DNA of 9,882 bases, from assembly GCA_903929895.1 (NCBI GenBank), contig CAIYWM010000778.1, positions 1 to 9,882 on the forward strand, in the 5' to 3' direction. The DNA comes from an uncultured Alphaproteobacteria bacterium (lineage in GTDB: Bacteria; Pseudomonadota; Alphaproteobacteria; Reyranellales; Reyranellaceae). Position numbers and translations under genes: made by a program. Shown here in pieces: positions 1 through 6,953 of this stretch. The first letter of the stretch is position 1, and each line of letters opens with the position of its first letter. The notes under the pieces are model-generated. The model did no database searches and had not been told where the DNA came from. It saw only the letters and a program-made list of their open reading frames with translations.

Positions 1-4
1 CGCG

Positions 5-637
5 CTAGCGCGGCACCCGGCGAGCCAGCTTGAACGGGCCGGTGCCCGACGGCTCGGACGCGACCTTGTTCCAGTCCTGGCCGAGCTTCTCGAACTGGGC
101 CGGGCTCGACACCAGGAACCAGAGCATCTGGTAGGGGAAGAGCGCGTCGACGACCTTGGTCTTCACCTCGACAGTCATGTCGTCGATCTTGCGGTAGCTC
201 GCGACCGACGGCAGGCGCGGGCGCACCTGCGAGGCCTGGCGCTGGTCGAACTGCGGCGCCTTGGTGTCGAACACCTTGTCGAAGTTCCAGATCACGGCGT
301 CGGCGTTGAAGCCCGATCCGTCGTGGAACTTCACGCCGTCGCGCAGTTTGAAGGTCCACAGCGTCTTGTCGGCGTCGTTGACCTTCCACTCGGTGGCGAG
401 GCCGGGGATCAGCTTGCCCGGCCGGTCGGAGATGTCCATCTCCCAGGCGACCAGCGGATCGTAGAGCGTGTAGCCGGTGAATTTGTAGGCACCGGCGCCG
501 CGGTCGGGCTGGCCGGTGGTGAGCGGGACGTCGGCCATCGAGATGCCGAAGCGCACGACCTTTTCCTGCGCAAATGCGGGGATCGGCAGCGCCGCCAGCG
601 CGCCGGCGGCGATGAAGGTACGGCGGGACACGCTCAT
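5..637 (-). CDS. ABC transporter family 5 substrate-binding protein, Tat signal, cut by in-frame TAG (probable pseudogene)
   Basis: N-terminal 210 residues of a periplasmic oligopeptide/dipeptide-type binding protein (SBP_bac_5), a family usually 500-550 residues long. Residues 1-23 form an export signal with a twin-arginine motif (SRRTFIA) and an AFA|Q cleavage site, so Tat export is likely. The mature part has the family segments TTGQPD, FKLRDGVKFHDG and SGTGPFK. By hand count it is identical to the binding protein at 2415-4019 at 75 of 119 ungapped residues ending at VPR. TAG at 5-7 is codon 211; the paralogue has GAG (Glu211) at that codon, followed by the same CGC Arg codon. This looks like a one-base nonsense change, not a natural end. 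The start at 637 gives a proper signal peptide and has an AGGAG site 7 nt upstream; the frame is open further upstream, but that part overlaps the amidase. It lies 13 nt after the amidase stop, in the same operon. Sequencing error near a contig edge is a real alternative. Confidence 0.85.
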   Translation of the reverse strand: MSVSRRTFIAAGALAALPIPAFAQEKVVRFGISMADVPLTTGQPDRGAGAYKFTGYTLYDPLVAWEMDISDRPGKLIPGLATEWKVNDADKTLWTFKLRDGVKFHDGSGFNADAVIWNFDKVFDTKAPQFDQRQASQVRPRLPSVASYRKIDDMTVEVKTKVVDALFPYQMLWFLVSSPAQFEKLGQDWNKVASEPSGTGPFKLARRVPR

Positions 638-644
638 GGCGGGA

Positions 645-649
645 CTCCT
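645..649 (-). promoter_or_regulatory. Ribosome binding site of the Tat-signal binding protein
   Basis: On the minus strand AGGAG ends 7 nt before the ATG at 637, inside the 13-nt gap after the amidase stop. It supports this start over upstream ones in the same open frame. Confidence 0.6.
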
Positions 650-650
650 G

Positions 651-2063
651 TCAGAGTTTCGGTCGGCGCGAACGCCACGGCGTGGCGCGTTCGTAGGCAG
701 AGCCGGCGGCCAGGACGCTGGCATCGTCGAACGCGCGACCGGCGAGCTGGAAGGCGAGCGGCAGGCCATCGGCATCGAAGCCACAGCACACCGCGGCGGC
801 AGGCTGGCCGGTGACGTTGAAGGGCATGCTGAGCGAGGGCTTGCCCAGGAAGTGGAAAATCGCCGCCGGATCCTCGAAGCCTTCCGGCGGACCCCACTGG
901 TTGGCCGTCATCACGAGATCGTAGCCGCGCATCGCCTCACGCGTGTCCTGCTGCAGCTTGCGGCGGAAACGCAGCGCCGAAAGGTACTGCTCGGCCGACA
1001 GGAAGGCGCCGAGCTGGAAGCGACGCCGCGTCGTGTAGCCGAACTTCTCGGGCCGCTCGATCACGTCACGGCGATGGATGGCGTGCGCCTCGGTGGTGAT
1101 GATGACGCGGCCGCAGATGTGATAGTCGCGAATGTCGGGGAAGATCACTTCGTCGACCGTGGCGCCGAGGTCGCGCATCACGCGCACGGCTTCTTCCATG
1201 CACGCCGCCATGTCGTCCGAAAGCTTGCCGTTGGGGCCCTCGTACCAGCTCCGCGCCAGCGCAATGCGCATGCCCTTGATCGGGCGTTGCGCCGCCGCGC
1301 CATAGTCGACCTTGGGCGCACGGGCCGAGGCCTGGTCGTTGGGATCGTGTCCGGCCAGCACGTCGAGCATCAGCGCGCAGTCCTCGGTCGTCCAGGCCAT
1401 GGGTCCGGCCGTGTCGAGGCTGAACGAAAGAGGGAAGATTCCGCAGCGACTCACAAGACCGTACGTCGGCTTGATGCCGGCCGTGGCGCAGTAGCCCGCC
1501 GGGTTGCGGATCGAGCCGCCGGTGTCGGAGCCCATCGCGCCCATGCAGAGCGCGGCTGCAATTGCGGCGCCCGAGCCGCTGGAGGAGCCGCCGGGCTGGA
1601 GCGCGGTGTTCCACGGATTGCGGACGGGCGGGAACGGCTGGTCCGATGTCATCGCCCCGTTGGCGAATTCATGCGTGCCGAGCTTGCCCAGGATCACGGC
1701 GCCGCCGGCCTTGAGGCGCCGCACCGTCTCGGCGTCGATCGCCGGCACATAGTCGATCTTGAGATGCGAATGACCGGTCGTCTTCACACCGGCCGTTTCG
1801 TAGATGTCCTTCAGGCCGATCGGGATGCCGTGCATCGGTCCGCGCCGCAGACCCCCCTTCATCTCCATGTCGGCCTGCCGCGCGGCATTCAGCGCCAGAT
1901 CCGCCGTGACCGTGACGTAGCTGTTGAGGCTAGGGTCGACAGCCTCGATCCGCGCCAGGAAGGCCTCGGTCAGCGCTGTCGAGGTGAGTTCGCCGCGCGC
2001 CATCAGGCGGCCGGCCTCGGCGATGCCCAGTGTCGTGAGATCGCTCGTCGTCAAATCGGTCAT
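651..2063 (-). CDS. Amidase-signature family hydrolase
   Basis: A 470-residue cytoplasmic amidase of the amidase-signature (AS) family, which hydrolyses carboxamide bonds with a Ser-cisSer-Lys triad. The catalytic Lys85 lies in PIGLKDIYE, the cis-Ser in the glycine/serine-rich loop GGSSSGSG (Ser160, by spacing to FAAH), and the nucleophile Ser184 in DTGGSIRNPAG. The Lys-Ser-Ser spacing (75 and 24 residues) equals that of FAAH. No signal peptide is visible and the length is normal for the family. The start at 2063 (MTDLTTSDL) is 8 nt after the stop of the small upstream gene. Its ribosome binding site is weak, so translation may be coupled to that gene. The reading frame stays open far upstream but is antisense to another gene there. 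A GatC/AtzG-like partner and a peptide-type importer nearby suggest that it acts on an imported amide or peptide-like compound. The true substrate cannot be read from the sequence. GatA itself is unlikely: no gatB is present and this is a catabolic/transport setting. Confidence 0.93.
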   Translation of the reverse strand: MTDLTTSDLTTLGIAEAGRLMARGELTSTALTEAFLARIEAVDPSLNSYVTVTADLALNAARQADMEMKGGLRRGPMHGIPIGLKDIYETAGVKTTGHSHLKIDYVPAIDAETVRRLKAGGAVILGKLGTHEFANGAMTSDQPFPPVRNPWNTALQPGGSSSGSGAAIAAALCMGAMGSDTGGSIRNPAGYCATAGIKPTYGLVSRCGIFPLSFSLDTAGPMAWTTEDCALMLDVLAGHDPNDQASARAPKVDYGAAAQRPIKGMRIALARSWYEGPNGKLSDDMAACMEEAVRVMRDLGATVDEVIFPDIRDYHICGRVIITTEAHAIHRRDVIERPEKFGYTTRRRFQLGAFLSAEQYLSALRFRRKLQQDTREAMRGYDLVMTANQWGPPEGFEDPAAIFHFLGKPSLSMPFNVTGQPAAAVCCGFDADGLPLAFQLAGRAFDDASVLAAGSAYERATPWRSRRPKL

Positions 2064-2071
2064 GGGAGACT

Positions 2072-2266
2072 CTACTCGTCGGCGCGAAAGACTTGCGGCG
2101 GCTCGGCGGCCCAGGCCCAGCGCTCGGGGATGCGCTCCATCAGGCCGAGCAGGCCGACATAGCCCTTGTGCAGGTGGCCGATGTCTTCCTCGGTCAGGGT
2201 AAGACCGGTCAGCGCGGCGCGTGCCCGGAATTCCTCGAGCGTTGGCGCCTTGATTGACGATGCCAT
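2072..2266 (-). CDS. Small GatC/AtzG-like (DUF4089-type) amidase partner protein
   Basis: A 64-residue protein beginning MASSIKAPTLEEF. The pattern TLEEFRARAALTGLTLTEEDIGHL resembles the N-terminus of GatC, and the tail AAEPPQVFRADE resembles the EPAPVF-type ending of the AtzG/DUF4089 family. AtzG is a small GatC-like subunit that binds and stabilises the amidase AtzE. It is encoded directly upstream of the amidase, 8 nt apart, which is the usual arrangement for such pairs. The start at 2266 is chosen because GGAGGG lies 5 nt upstream. An upstream in-frame ATG at 2353 would add 29 residues of unlikely composition and run through the divergent promoter region. Family assignment is by motif resemblance only. 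The function as an amidase subunit is inferred. Confidence 0.75.
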   Translation of the reverse strand: MASSIKAPTLEEFRARAALTGLTLTEEDIGHLHKGYVGLLGLMERIPERWAWAAEPPQVFRADE

Positions 2267-2271
2267 GACAT

Positions 2272-2277
2272 CCCTCC
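2272..2277 (-). promoter_or_regulatory. Ribosome binding site of the small amidase partner gene
   Basis: Minus-strand GGAGGG ends 5 nt before the ATG at 2266. It is a strong Shine-Dalgarno match that decides this start and supports the small gene being translated. Confidence 0.65.
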
Positions 2278-2283
2278 GCAGTT

Positions 2284-2302
2284 GTTGATGCATGCAATCG
2301 AC
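2284..2302. promoter_or_regulatory. Inverted repeat in the divergent control region (candidate operator)
   Basis: GTTGAT and ATCGAC flank a 7-bp centre (GCATGCA), giving a 19-bp inverted repeat with one mismatch pair. TGCATGCA at 2289-2296 is itself a perfect palindrome. It lies in the 148-bp gap between the two divergent starts, just upstream of the amidase-arm ribosome binding site and about 35 bp upstream of the sigma-54 candidate. It could bind a dimeric regulator, but the arms are short and no regulator gene lies beside it. Confidence 0.3.
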
Positions 2303-2336
2303 ATGCCGTGCCGTGCGTAGCGCCCCCATGTTGCGT

Positions 2337-2352
2337 TGGCTTGGCCCTTGCA
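2337..2352 (+). promoter_or_regulatory. Candidate sigma-54 (-24/-12) promoter for the importer operon
   Basis: The 16 bases TGGCTTGGCCCTTGCA match the sigma-54 consensus TGGCACG-N4-TTGCW at 10 of 12 defined positions. The invariant GG (2338-2339) and GC (2350-2351) are spaced exactly as required. Transcription would start near 2362-2364, leaving a leader of about 50 nt before the ATG at 2415. No clear NtrC-type site was found upstream. The match is good, but a single site in GC-rich DNA can arise by chance. Confidence 0.42.
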
Positions 2353-2414
2353 TGACGGAATGAGACGGCTGGCGTTGGGGTCACCGACGGAATCGCCGAA
2401 CCGGGGAGTAGGGA

Positions 2415-4019
2415 ATGTTCAATCGTCTTCGCGTCGCCGCCACCGGCCTGGCCATCCTCGCAGCGACTGCAGCGCCTGCCTTTGCGCAGGGCACTCTGCG
2501 CATCGGCATGACAGCCGCCGACATCCCGCTGACGACGGGCCAGCCCGATCAGGGGTTCGAGGGCTTTCGCTTCGCCGGCTACACGATCTATGACGCACTT
2601 GTGAACTGGGACCTGTCGAAGGCCGACACGATCGCCGATATCCGGCCCGGCCTCGCACTGTCCTGGGCGCCGGTCGAGGGCGAGCCGACCAAGTGGATCT
2701 TCAAGCTGCGTGAGGGCGTCAAGTTCCATGACGGATCGGACTTCGATGCCGACGCCGTGATCTGGAACCTCGAAAAGGTTTTGAACGACAAGTCGCCGCA
2801 GTTCGACAGCAAGCAGCTGGCGCAGGTGCGCGCGCGCATTCCGACCCTGGTCGGCTACAGGAAGATCGACAAGTACACGGTCGAGCTCACGACGCGCATC
2901 GTCAACTCGCTGTTCCCCTACGACATGTCCTACGTCTTCTACTCGAGCCCGGCCAACTGGGAGAAGCAGGGCAAGGACTGGAACAAGGTCGCGCTCAATC
3001 CGTCGGGCACCGGCCCGTTCAAGGTCGACCGCGTCGTGCCGCGCGAGCGCATGGAACTGTCGCGCAACGCCGACTACTGGGACAAGGCGCGCGTGCCGAA
3101 GCTCGACAGGGTGATCCTGTTCCCGATGCCCGAGGCCGCGACCCGCACCGCAGCCCTGCTGGCGGGCCAGGTCGACTGGATCGAAGTGCCCGCGCCCGAC
3201 GCCATTCCGCGCCTCAAGCAGGGCGGCATGACCATCGTCACCAACAAGTATCCGCATAACTGGGCCTATCAGCCCTCCATGGTCGAAGGCTCGCCTTGGA
3301 CCGATGTGCGCGTGCGCAAGGCGGCCAACCTCGCCATCGATCGCGCCGGCCTCAACAAGCTGCTGGGCGGGCTGATGATCGAGTCCAAGGGCCATGTCTA
3401 TCCCGGCCATCCCTGGTTCGGCTCGCCCGCCTTCGACATCAAGTACGATCCGGCGGCGGCCAAGAAGCTGCTGGCCGAAGCGGGCTACAGCGCGACCAAG
3501 AAGCCCAAGATCAAGATCGCCATCTCGACCTCGGGTTCGGGCCAGATGCTGCCGCTGCCGATGAACGAGTACGTGCAGGAGAACCTGAATGCGGTGGGCT
3601 TCGACACCTCGTTCGAAGTCATGGAGTGGAACGCGCTGGTGAACTTCTCCTTCCAGCCGGCGACGGGTGACAACGCCAAGAAGGCGGGCGTCAACGGCAT
3701 CAACATCAGCCGCGCCACGGTCGATCCCTACTCGGCCTTCACGCGCCTGATGAACAGCAACTTCGTCCCGCCGGTCGGCGCCAACTGGGGCATCCTGAAG
3801 GACGACAAGCTCGATGCCATGATCAACAAGGCGCACACGAGCTACGACAAGGCCGAGCAGACCAAGGCCCTGTCCGAGGTGCACGGCTACATCGTCGACC
3901 AGGCCTACTGGATCTGGATCGCGCACGACCTCAATCCGCGCGCCATGAACCCCAAGGTGAAGGGCTTCGTGCAGGCGCAGAGCTGGTTCCAGGACCTGAC
4001 GCCGGTCGAAATCAAGTAG
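2415..4019 (+). CDS. ABC transporter family 5 (oligopeptide/dipeptide-type) substrate-binding protein
   Basis: A 534-residue periplasmic binding protein of the SBP_bac_5 (DppA/OppA/NikA) family, full length for the group. It would capture a small peptide or similar ligand and hand it to the permease pair encoded downstream. Residues 1-24 are a Sec-type signal ending PAFA|Q, with no lipobox cysteine. Family segments include FKLREGVKFHDG (about 96-107), DADAVIWNLEKV, PSGTGPFKVDRVVPRERMEL (about 201-220) and RKAANLAIDRAGL. The start at 2415 has GGGGAG 6 nt upstream and gives a clean signal peptide. It heads a five-gene operon; the next gene begins 31 nt after its stop. It is a close paralogue of the broken binding protein at 5-637 but uses Sec instead of Tat export. 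Ligand identity is unknown. The divergent amidase hints at an amide-bearing substrate. Confidence 0.95.
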   Translation: MFNRLRVAATGLAILAATAAPAFAQGTLRIGMTAADIPLTTGQPDQGFEGFRFAGYTIYDALVNWDLSKADTIADIRPGLALSWAPVEGEPTKWIFKLREGVKFHDGSDFDADAVIWNLEKVLNDKSPQFDSKQLAQVRARIPTLVGYRKIDKYTVELTTRIVNSLFPYDMSYVFYSSPANWEKQGKDWNKVALNPSGTGPFKVDRVVPRERMELSRNADYWDKARVPKLDRVILFPMPEAATRTAALLAGQVDWIEVPAPDAIPRLKQGGMTIVTNKYPHNWAYQPSMVEGSPWTDVRVRKAANLAIDRAGLNKLLGGLMIESKGHVYPGHPWFGSPAFDIKYDPAAAKKLLAEAGYSATKKPKIKIAISTSGSGQMLPLPMNEYVQENLNAVGFDTSFEVMEWNALVNFSFQPATGDNAKKAGVNGINISRATVDPYSAFTRLMNSNFVPPVGANWGILKDDKLDAMINKAHTSYDKAEQTKALSEVHGYIVDQAYWIWIAHDLNPRAMNPKVKGFVQAQSWFQDLTPVEIK

Positions 4020-4050
4020 CTCACAGCAAACAAACGAGAGGCGGGCCGCA

Positions 4051-5004
4051 ATGCTCCTCTATGCCCTACGCCGCCTGATCTACCTGGTACCCGTCGCGTT
4101 CGGCGTGTCGCTGCTCGTCTTCGCGCTGGTGCACCTCGCACCGGGCGATCCGATCTCGGCGATCGTGCCACCCGACGCGCCGAAGGAAGTCGTCGACAAG
4201 CTCAAGGAATACTACGGCTTCGACAAGCCGCTGCCGGTTCAGTACCTGCGCTGGCTCGGCGTCACCCTGACCGGCGATCTCGGCACATCGATCGGCACCG
4301 GCCGGTCGGTGGCGTCGGAAGTCGGCAGCGCCTTCGGCAACACCATCATCCTGGCGATCGCCGCCACGTCGCTCGCCTTCACCCTGGCGGTCATCCTGGG
4401 CACCGCGGCCGCCTACGCCAAGTCGCGCGTCGTCGACCGGCTGGTCACGATGATCTCGCTGATCGGCGTCAGCGTGCCCCACTTCTGGCTGGCGATCGTG
4501 CTGGTCATCATCTTCGCCGTGGAGCTCGGCGCGCTGCCGCCCATGGGCATCGGCCCGGAGAATTCCACCGGCTGGCGCTTCGATCGCGCGCACCTCGCCC
4601 ACATGGTGCTGCCGACCATCGCCTTGTCGGTGATCCCGCTCGGCGTCGTGACCCGCACGGTGCGCTCCACCGTCAAGGAAACGCTCAGCATGGAATTCGT
4701 GACGGCGCTGCAAGCCAAGGGCATGCGCGACAGCCGCATCCTGTTCCATGTGCTGAAGAACGCCGCCCCGACCTGCCTCGCCGTCATGGGCCTGCAGGCC
4801 GGCAACCTGATCGGCGGCTCGATCCTGATCGAGACGGTGTTCGCCTGGCCGGGCACCGGCTTCCTGCTGAACAGCGCCATCTTCCGTCGCGACCTGCCGA
4901 TCCTGCAGGGAACGACCCTGGTGCTGGCCGGCTTCTTCATGTTGCTCAACCTGACCGTGGACATCATCCAGACCATGGTCGATCCCCGCATCAAGCGAGG
5001 CTGA
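4051..5004 (+). CDS. ABC transporter permease, DppB/OppB type
   Basis: A 317-residue inner-membrane permease, one half of the transport channel of the dipeptide-type importer. It starts with the family N-terminus (RRLIYLVPVAFGVSLLVF), in which the first membrane helix is at about 8-30, followed by HLAPGDP and a periplasmic loop containing GDLGTS. Further hydrophobic segments lie at about 98-120, 132-158, 185-202, 244-262 and 287-307, six in all. The cytoplasmic EAA loop that docks on the ATPase is at about 213-240 (EFVTALQAKG...VLKNA). The conserved IETVFAWPGTGFLL follows, and the protein ends DPRIKRG as usual for DppB. GAGAGG lies 9 nt before the ATG. The next permease starts 4 nt after the stop. 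Confidence 0.96.
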   Translation: MLLYALRRLIYLVPVAFGVSLLVFALVHLAPGDPISAIVPPDAPKEVVDKLKEYYGFDKPLPVQYLRWLGVTLTGDLGTSIGTGRSVASEVGSAFGNTIILAIAATSLAFTLAVILGTAAAYAKSRVVDRLVTMISLIGVSVPHFWLAIVLVIIFAVELGALPPMGIGPENSTGWRFDRAHLAHMVLPTIALSVIPLGVVTRTVRSTVKETLSMEFVTALQAKGMRDSRILFHVLKNAAPTCLAVMGLQAGNLIGGSILIETVFAWPGTGFLLNSAIFRRDLPILQGTTLVLAGFFMLLNLTVDIIQTMVDPRIKRG

Positions 5005-5008
5005 CCCG

Positions 5009-5917
5009 ATGGCCCTGCAAACTCCCTCCCTCGACGTCGGCGGTGCCATCCTGGTCAAGCCGACGCCCACCTCCGCCGGTCGCGGCTACTGGCAGTCGGT
5101 CGGCCGGCGCCTGCGCCGCGATCCGGTCACGCTGATCTGTGCCGCGATCCTGATCCTGCTGGTGCTGGCGTCGATCGCCGCGCCCTATCTCTATCTGGCG
5201 GATCCCTACAAGACCTCGATGCTGCGCCGCCTCTATCCGCTGGGCTCGCCCAACCACTGGCTGGGCACCGACGAGCTGGGACGCGACATGTTCGCCCGCC
5301 TGATCTACGGCGGCCGGCTGTCGCTGTTCATGGGCGTGACGCCGGTCGTCTGTGCGCTGCTGATCGGCGGAAGCCTCGGCATTCTCGCCGGCTTCGTCGG
5401 CGGCAAGACCAACATGTTGATCATGCGCATCATGGACGTCTTCTACGCCTTCCCGTCGGTGCTGCTCGCGATCTCGCTCTCGGGCGCGATGGGCGCCGGC
5501 ACCGAGAACACGCTGCTGTCGCTCACGCTGGTGTTCATCCCGCCGATCTGCCGTGTCTCGGAGAGCGTCACCACGCAGGTGCGCGGTTTCGACTTCGTCG
5601 ACGCGGCCAAGGCCAGCGGCGCCTCGGCCTTCACCATCGTGCGTGTCCACGTCCTGGGCAACGTGCTGGGACCCATCCTGGTCTATGCGACGTCGCTGAT
5701 CAGCGTCGCGATCATCCTGGCCGCGGGCCTCAGCTTCCTCGGCCTCGGCGTCAAGCCGCCGGAGCCAGAGTGGGGCCTGATGCTGAACACGCTGCGGCAG
5801 GCGATCTACGTCAATCCGGTCCTCGCGGCGCTGCCGGGCGTCATGATCTTCATCACCTCTATCTGCTTCAACCTGATGAGCGATGGCCTGCGCGCGGCCA
5901 TGGACGTGAAGGCCTGA
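5009..5917 (+). CDS. ABC transporter permease, DppC/OppC type
   Basis: A 302-residue inner-membrane permease, partner of the DppB-like protein. A cytoplasmic N-terminal tail of about 40 residues (OppC_N region, RRLRRDPVT) precedes the first helix at about 41-63. The typical HWLGTDELGRDMFARLIYGG lies at about 83-102. The EAA docking loop is at about 194-220 (DFVDAAKASGASAFTIVRVHVLGN). The family signature GLSFLGLGVKPPEPEWG lies at about 240-256. Length and segment order are normal for DppC. The ATG at 5009 follows the previous stop by 4 nt and uses GAGG at the end of the upstream gene. The ATPase gene starts 1 nt after this stop, so co-translation is likely. Confidence 0.96.
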   Translation: MALQTPSLDVGGAILVKPTPTSAGRGYWQSVGRRLRRDPVTLICAAILILLVLASIAAPYLYLADPYKTSMLRRLYPLGSPNHWLGTDELGRDMFARLIYGGRLSLFMGVTPVVCALLIGGSLGILAGFVGGKTNMLIMRIMDVFYAFPSVLLAISLSGAMGAGTENTLLSLTLVFIPPICRVSESVTTQVRGFDFVDAAKASGASAFTIVRVHVLGNVLGPILVYATSLISVAIILAAGLSFLGLGVKPPEPEWGLMLNTLRQAIYVNPVLAALPGVMIFITSICFNLMSDGLRAAMDVKA

Positions 5918-5918
5918 C

Positions 5919-6953
5919 ATGGACACGCTGCTTCCCATCCAGGATCGCGGCGGCCCGGCCCAGCCGCTGCTGCTGGCCACCGGCCTGCGAAAGCACTTCC
6001 CGGTCGCCGGCGGCCTGTTCGGCCGCACCACCAAGGTCGTGCGCGCGGTCGACGATCTCACCCTTTCCGTTGCCAAGGGCGAGACCCTGGGCGTGGTGGG
6101 CGAATCGGGCTGCGGCAAGTCGACGGTCGCGCGCCTGCTGATCCGCCTGCTCAAGCCGGACAAGGGCACGATGGTGCTGGACGGCGATCCGGTCGACGAG
6201 CCGCACGGCATCACGGTGAACGAGCTGCGCCGCCAGGTGCAGATGGTGTTCCAGGATTCCTACGCCTCGCTCAATCCGCGTCTCACCATCGCCGAGACGC
6301 TGGCCTTCGCGCCGCGCGCCCACGGACTGCCGGCCGCCGAAGCGCGCGAGCGCGTGCGCGACCTTCTAAGCAAGGTGGGCCTCGATCCGGCAAACTACGC
6401 CACGCGCTATCCGCACGAACTGTCGGGCGGCCAGCGCCAGAGGGTGAACATCGCCCGCGCGCTCGCGCTCCGGCCGCGGCTGATCATCCTCGACGAGGCG
6501 GTGTCGGCGCTCGACAAGTCGGTCGAGGCGCAGGTGCTGAACATGCTGGTCGATCTCAAGACCGAGCTCGACCTCACCTACGTATTCATCAGCCACGACC
6601 TCAACGTCGTGCAGTATCTCAGCGACCGCGTCCTGGTCATGTATCTCGGCAAGATCGTCGAGCTGGGCCCGGTCGAGGCGATCTACGGCAATCCGCAGCA
6701 TCCCTACACGCGGGCGCTGCTGTCGGCGCGGCCGTCGATGGATCCGCGCAAGCGGACCCACGAGGCGCCGATCCAGGGCGATCCGCCCAATCCGATCGAT
6801 CCGCCCTCGGGCTGCCGGTTCCGCACGCGTTGCCCGTTCGCGGAAGATGTCTGTGCCCGCGTCGAGCCGCCCCTGGCGGACACCCAATTCCAGGCCGTGG
6901 CCTGCCACATGCGCGTGGCCGGCTCGGGACATTCAAAGGCGATGGCGGCATGA
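5919..6953 (+). CDS. ABC transporter ATP-binding protein, DppF/OppF type
   Basis: A 344-residue ATPase that powers the importer from the cytoplasmic face. Motifs in order: Walker A GESGCGKST (61-69), Q-loop Gln112 in MVFQD, signature LSGGQ (168-172), Walker B LIILDEA (Asp192, Glu193) and switch His226 in FISHD. The C-terminal oligo_HPY domain starts near 250 (NPQHPYTRALL). The tail holds four cysteines (299, 305, 312, 329) in the pattern GCRFRTRCPF...C...ACH, which in related OppD/DppD-type proteins binds a [4Fe-4S] cluster. The LSGGQRQR signature makes it the DppF-like partner. It begins 1 nt after the DppC-like stop, and its stop overlaps the next start in ATGA. The gene order is B-C-F-D, whereas the E. 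coli dpp operon has D before F. Confidence 0.96.
   Translation: MDTLLPIQDRGGPAQPLLLATGLRKHFPVAGGLFGRTTKVVRAVDDLTLSVAKGETLGVVGESGCGKSTVARLLIRLLKPDKGTMVLDGDPVDEPHGITVNELRRQVQMVFQDSYASLNPRLTIAETLAFAPRAHGLPAAEARERVRDLLSKVGLDPANYATRYPHELSGGQRQRVNIARALALRPRLIILDEAVSALDKSVEAQVLNMLVDLKTELDLTYVFISHDLNVVQYLSDRVLVMYLGKIVELGPVEAIYGNPQHPYTRALLSARPSMDPRKRTHEAPIQGDPPNPIDPPSGCRFRTRCPFAEDVCARVEPPLADTQFQAVACHMRVAGSGHSKAMAA

Noticed and set aside
516..2162. 548-codon plus-strand open frame opposite the amidase
   Set aside because: It is antisense to an amidase with all catalytic motifs. Its composition (Arg, Gly, Ala, His) is that of a shadow frame and it shows no family motif.
651..3926. 1091-codon minus-strand open frame containing the amidase
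   Set aside because: Only the part from 2063 to 651 shows amidase homology. The rest is antisense to the well-supported binding protein at 2415-4019 and has the Arg/Asp/Gly/His-rich, repetitive composition of GC-rich shadow frames. I do not call it a fusion.
4991..6214. 407-codon and neighbouring 334-codon (4066-5070) minus-strand open frames opposite the permeases
   Set aside because: They are rich in Asp, Gln, His and Arg with no domain pattern. The plus-strand frames there encode clear permease signatures.
6830..6949. 40-residue N-terminal extension of the DppD-like ATPase
   Set aside because: It overlaps the end of the DppF-like gene in another frame and has no family similarity. The ATGA overlap at 6950 is the natural start.
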